DNA of 64,000 nt from Branchipolynoe longqiensis (lineage: Eukaryota; Annelida; Polychaeta; Phyllodocida; Polynoidae), in the NCBI GenBank assembly GCA_030323885.1, contig CM059189.1, positions 49,573,661 through 49,637,660 on the forward strand. The letters run 5' to 3'. The position numbers and the translations under genes are program-made. This document shows positions 60,688 through 64,000 of the stretch, piece after piece. Positions within the stretch are counted from its first letter, which is position 1. Each line of letters begins with the position of its first letter. The notes under the pieces are model-generated. The model was not told the DNA's origin and ran no database searches. It worked only from the letters and a program-made list of their open reading frames with translations.

Positions 60688-60737
60688 GTGAGTGCTACCT
60701 ACAGGCGACTGTCGCAATGTAGATCTAGTGAATGGCT

Positions 60738-60933
60738 CCTTCTCAGAAACTCTAAATCAACCGACCATAGAACCGACTTTAAATGGTCCATTTAGGGAGG
60801 AGGTCGGTTTAGGGAGTTTTTTTTATCGTTACAATGGTCTTCTATGGGCAATCACTTGGGACCCAAATAAAGCGATTGATATAGGGGAGTGGTCGATCTG
60901 TGGAGGTGGTGGATTATAAAGGTTTTACGGTAT
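60738..60933. mobile_element. MITE-3 (pogo-like) nested in MITE-2
   Basis: accgactttaaatggtccat, cccaaataaagcgattgata and the end aaaggttttacggta match the element at 14695-14872. The left inverted end is eroded. Confidence 0.75.
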
Positions 60934-61937
60934 ACCACTTTTATGACATGGAATCCAAAATTGAACACATTCCAAAAAGAAATGGCAGAAAACACTCCAA
61001 ATAATAGACTACATCACGGTTCCGACTGCGCATGCGCCGAAAACGGCCTTCGGAGCAAAGCAAGGCGTACGGCCATTGAGTTTGCCTATACGTGCATTGA
61101 AAAACAACAGTTTTATTCAAAATTAATAGAAATCCCAAACCCTACCCTTATCAATTTAATATAATCATTTTGTTAAACCTGTTTTCTATATGTGTTCCAA
61201 GCGGTTTGTGCCTAGGTGGTGTGGTTTTAGCAATATTTTACTTTTTCTGTATGGAGATTGCTCACTGCCATTGACAATGCATTGAGTACTCTGGCTGTGG
61301 CTCTAATCACTAGTCTGAGTGCCTAGATCTTTCTAAATCTAAATGCACATGGCATAAGATGTGCTGATTATATTGATGTAAATGCAATGCTGGATAAAAG
61401 ATTAATATCTTAATTTATTATATATATATTTTTAGTTAGTATTCTATGTTTCAAACAAGAGCTGAGATGAGCTGAAACTAGCACATTTCATTGCTGCACC
61501 CAGTGTATTAGCATGTGCCATGTGCTTTTGGGGGGGGTGTTTTGCTCTGACCCATCCCACAATGCACCGCGCCGCTGGAACCATGATGTAGTCTATAGCA
61601 GAATCTATATTCATATGGATGTTGATACGTTGTGCATATGTTAGAGTGAATTTTTTTAATAACTTTTGTATAACTTGTTTTATTTTGATCTTATACAAAT
61701 TGAGAAATCCATTAAAAAGAATTAACCGTGTAACATCCATCGATAACATAATTTAACACACACAAATTCAAACAAGATATTACTGGTTACACTTCAGCAA
61801 AAATGAATGTGTCTAACGAGAAAAAAAGTTGAAAATACACGTTTGGGTAGATTCATGGTGTTGATATGCAAATTTTCGTATTTTCACTTTAGCACAGAAT
61901 GATATAATTATATTTTGAATACATTTCATGGAATAGA

Positions 61938-62292
61938 TTAAAGCTGCATAGTCCAATGAAAATATCAAATTTTCAAAACCAAAACAATTATCTAAATTTG
62001 ATTCTACATAGCTAACTTAGATACTGGTGCACTTATTAAAAATTTGTCACCACACAGAAAAGAATACTGAGCCAATTGAATATAACCTGTTACTGCAGAA
62101 GCCTATGGGGTCAGAGTTTTGACAAGCTTGCCAAAATTAATTTTGCATGGTTCCACTTCAAATATCTCAAATATTAGCCACTTAAAATAAAAGTTACTTT
62201 CAGCTAAAGTAAGGTACATAATAATGATCAACCTAATGTATTTATCTCAGAAAATTTCAGAAACTCAAAATCATCGGACTATGCAACTTTAA
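61938..62292. mobile_element. MITE-1 copy, well preserved
   Basis: Starts ttaaagctgcatagtccaat and ends catcggactatgcaacttta. The inverted ends match over about 20 bases with few changes. Confidence 0.92.
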
Positions 62293-62319
62293 ATACGCGT
62301 GATATTGCTAACATACTTA

Positions 62320-62628
62320 AAGGGGCATAGTCCAATGAAAACATCAAATTTTCAAAACCAAAACAGTGATCTAGATTTGATTCTACAGATCTAATGTAGA
62401 TACTGGTGCATTTATCAGGTATTTGTCACCGCATATAACAGAACACGGAGCCAATTTAACAGAGTTTTAGGGTGTTTGCCAACATTAATTTTGTGTGTTT
62501 GCACTTCAAATATCTCAAAAGTTGGCCAAGTTACTTCAAAGTAAACTAAGGTAGATTATAACGACTAACTTAATATATTTATCTCAGAAAATGACAGAAA
62601 CTGAAAATCTTCGGACTATGCAACTATG
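62320..62628. mobile_element. MITE-1 copy, internally deleted
   Basis: Starts ttaaaggggcatagtccaat and ends cttcggactatgcaactatg; about 45 bases shorter than its neighbour. The two copies are 27 bases apart. Confidence 0.88.
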
Positions 62629-62751
62629 AAGTTGAATAAACAGAGGCAATAATAACTATTTGACTTACTCCCAAAAAATAAGGCAAAATCATTAACAATG
62701 TAAAGTGGAAACCAAGTAGGTGCTACACAGTTTCTGGGAACGACCTATATG

Positions 62752-63775
62752 TGAGTCGGTCGCTGGTTGCTGGTAATTGGTTGCTGGTAGTCGGTTGCTA
62801 GTTGCCAGTTGCTGGTTCCTTGTAGCCCATCGCTGGTTGCTGGTAGCTGGTTTCCAGTTGCTGGTAGCTGGTTGCCAGTAGCTGGTTACTGGTTGTTGAT
62901 AGCTGGTTGCCAGTTTCTGGTAGCCGGTTGCCAGAAGCTGGTACTTGGTTACTGGTAGCCGGTTTCCGGTTGCTGGTTTGCAGTGAATGTTTGCTAGTAG
63001 CCGGTTGCTGGTTTCCAGTGGCTGGTTGCTGGTAGCAGGTTGCTGGTTTCCAGTGTCTGGTTGCTAGTAGCCGGTTGCTGGTTTTCAAAAGCTGGTTGAT
63101 GGTAAGCCGGTTGCTGGTTTCGAGTAGTTGGTTGGTTGTATCCGGTTGCTGGTTTCCAGTAGCTGGTTGCTTGTAGCCGGTTGCTGGTTTCCAGGAGTTG
63201 GTTGCTGGTTTCAAGTAGCTGGTAGCCGGTTGCTGGTTTCCAGTAGCTGGTTGCTGGTTTCCAGTAGCTGGTAGCCGGTTGTTGGTTTCAAGTAGCTGGT
63301 TGCTAGTAACCAGTTGCTGTTTTCCAGTAGCCGGTTGCTGGTTTCCAGTAGCTGGTTGCTGGTTTCAAGTAGCTGGTTGCTGGTTTCAAGTTGCTGGTTG
63401 CTGGTAGCGAGTTGCTGGTTTCCAGCAGCTGGTTGCTGGTAGCCGGTTGCTGGTTTCCAGTGGCTGTTTGCTGGTTGCTGGTAGCCAGTTGCTGGTTTCC
63501 AGTGGCTGTTTGTTGGTAGCTGGTCGCTGGTTTTTAGTTGCTGGTAGCCAGTTGCTGGTTTCCAGTGGCTGTTTGCTGGTAGCCAGTTGCTGGTTTCCAG
63601 TTGCTGGTAGCCAGTTGCTGGTTTCCAGTAGCTAGTTGCTGGTAGCCAGTTGCTGGTTTCCAGTAGCTGGTTGCTGGTAGCTGGTTTCAAGTAGCTGGTT
63701 GCTGGTAGCCAGTTGCTGGTTTCAAGTAGCTAGTTGCTGGTTGCTGGTTACTGGTTTCCAGTAGCTGGTTCCATG
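62752..63775. repeat. GGTTGCTGGT(A/T)GCC minisatellite, 1 kb
   Basis: Units of about 14-16 bp (gttgctggtagccg, gttgctggtttccagtagct) alternate, giving a 29-30 bp higher unit. Frames on the - strand (repeated ETSNxLPAT) are artefacts. Confidence 0.96.
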
Positions 63776-63891
63776 CCTGTCTTCCAGGCCACAGTCCGTC
63801 CTTATCTAACAATAAACAAAGCAATCCAGCACACGGTGCCATACGTAAACACAGCATGGCTGAACACTCTGGGTAGTCTTCACCAATAATC

Positions 63892-64000
63892 ACCGGGCGC
63901 ACTGGCTTAATCGGTAGAGCGCGGCCCTCGCGTGCGAAAGGTCGCGAGTTTAGTTCCCGGTCGAGTCAAACCAATGACGTACAAAATTGATACTTGTCAC
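63892..64000 (+). mobile_element. SINE-A copy, cut by window end
   Basis: Head gggcgcactggcttaatcgg, B box gcgagtttagttccc, then gtcgagtcaaaccaatgacg and attgatacttgtcac. Confidence 0.9.

Larger units (their letters stand above)
60734..62746. mobile_element. MITE-2 copy 4 holding three nested MITEs
   Basis: Left end ggctccttctcagaaact (60734) and right end acacagtttctgggaacgac (to about 62746) are MITE-2 ends. Inside are MITE-3 (60738-60933) and two MITE-1 copies (61938-62292, 62320-62628). MITE-2 body resumes between and after them (aataactatttgacttac, gcaaaatcattaacaatgta). Confidence 0.7.

Overview
The window is a piece of an animal genome, most probably a marine mollusc. It has no bacterial-style gene packing. 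It holds one split gene with GT-AG introns, embedded in short tRNA-derived retroposons, MITE-like elements, LINE fragments and a very large number of minisatellites. The mollusc assignment rests on the general look of the repeats, on an invertebrate-like DGK sequence and on intron style, and it is an inference.

The only gene I can support is on the + strand and runs through most of the window. It is the 3' half of a type IV diacylglycerol kinase (the zeta/iota group). Fifteen exons lie between 7144 and 60687, 1,596 coding bases in total. All fifteen join in one open frame and every junction phase agrees. They encode the end of the catalytic/accessory kinase region (exons at 7144, 8138, 10518, 11109 and 12623), a conserved middle region (26753, 27654, 28574, 30541), a low-conservation Pro/Ser/Arg linker (31683, 43244, 44048) and C-terminal ankyrin repeats (57136, 58234, 60624). 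The catalytic GGDGT region lies upstream of the window. The last exon, which in the family usually carries a PDZ-binding tail, was not found and is probably downstream. A further in-phase candidate exon sits at 52356-52487. Exon numbers below count only the fifteen found here.

Layout. 1-7143: intron upstream of the first visible exon, with nested SINE-A copies, a pogo-like MITE, a LINE 3' end and two arrays. 7144-12822: five closely spaced exons. 12823-26752: a 13.9 kb intron with more than ten different arrays, a tRNA-Lys-like SINE, a 5S-rRNA-like segment and MITEs. 26753-31843: five exons. 31844-43243: an 11.4 kb intron with three long arrays (15, 69 and 54 bp units). 43244-44095: two exons. 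44096-57135: a 13 kb intron with a nearly 3 kb CA-rich array, a 34 bp array with higher-order structure, and others. 57136-60687: three ankyrin exons. 60688-64000: a multiply nested MITE, then another array.

Adding the listed array spans gives roughly 27 kb, about 40% of the window, in more than 30 unrelated repeat families. The most notable pattern is that at least six of the fifteen 3' splice sites lie within about 30 bases of the end of a tandem array. In three of those the repeat unit itself contains a branch-point-like CTGAC or CTAAC. Three further acceptors lie just after SINE 3' ends. Two minisatellites appear to have grown from inside a MITE.
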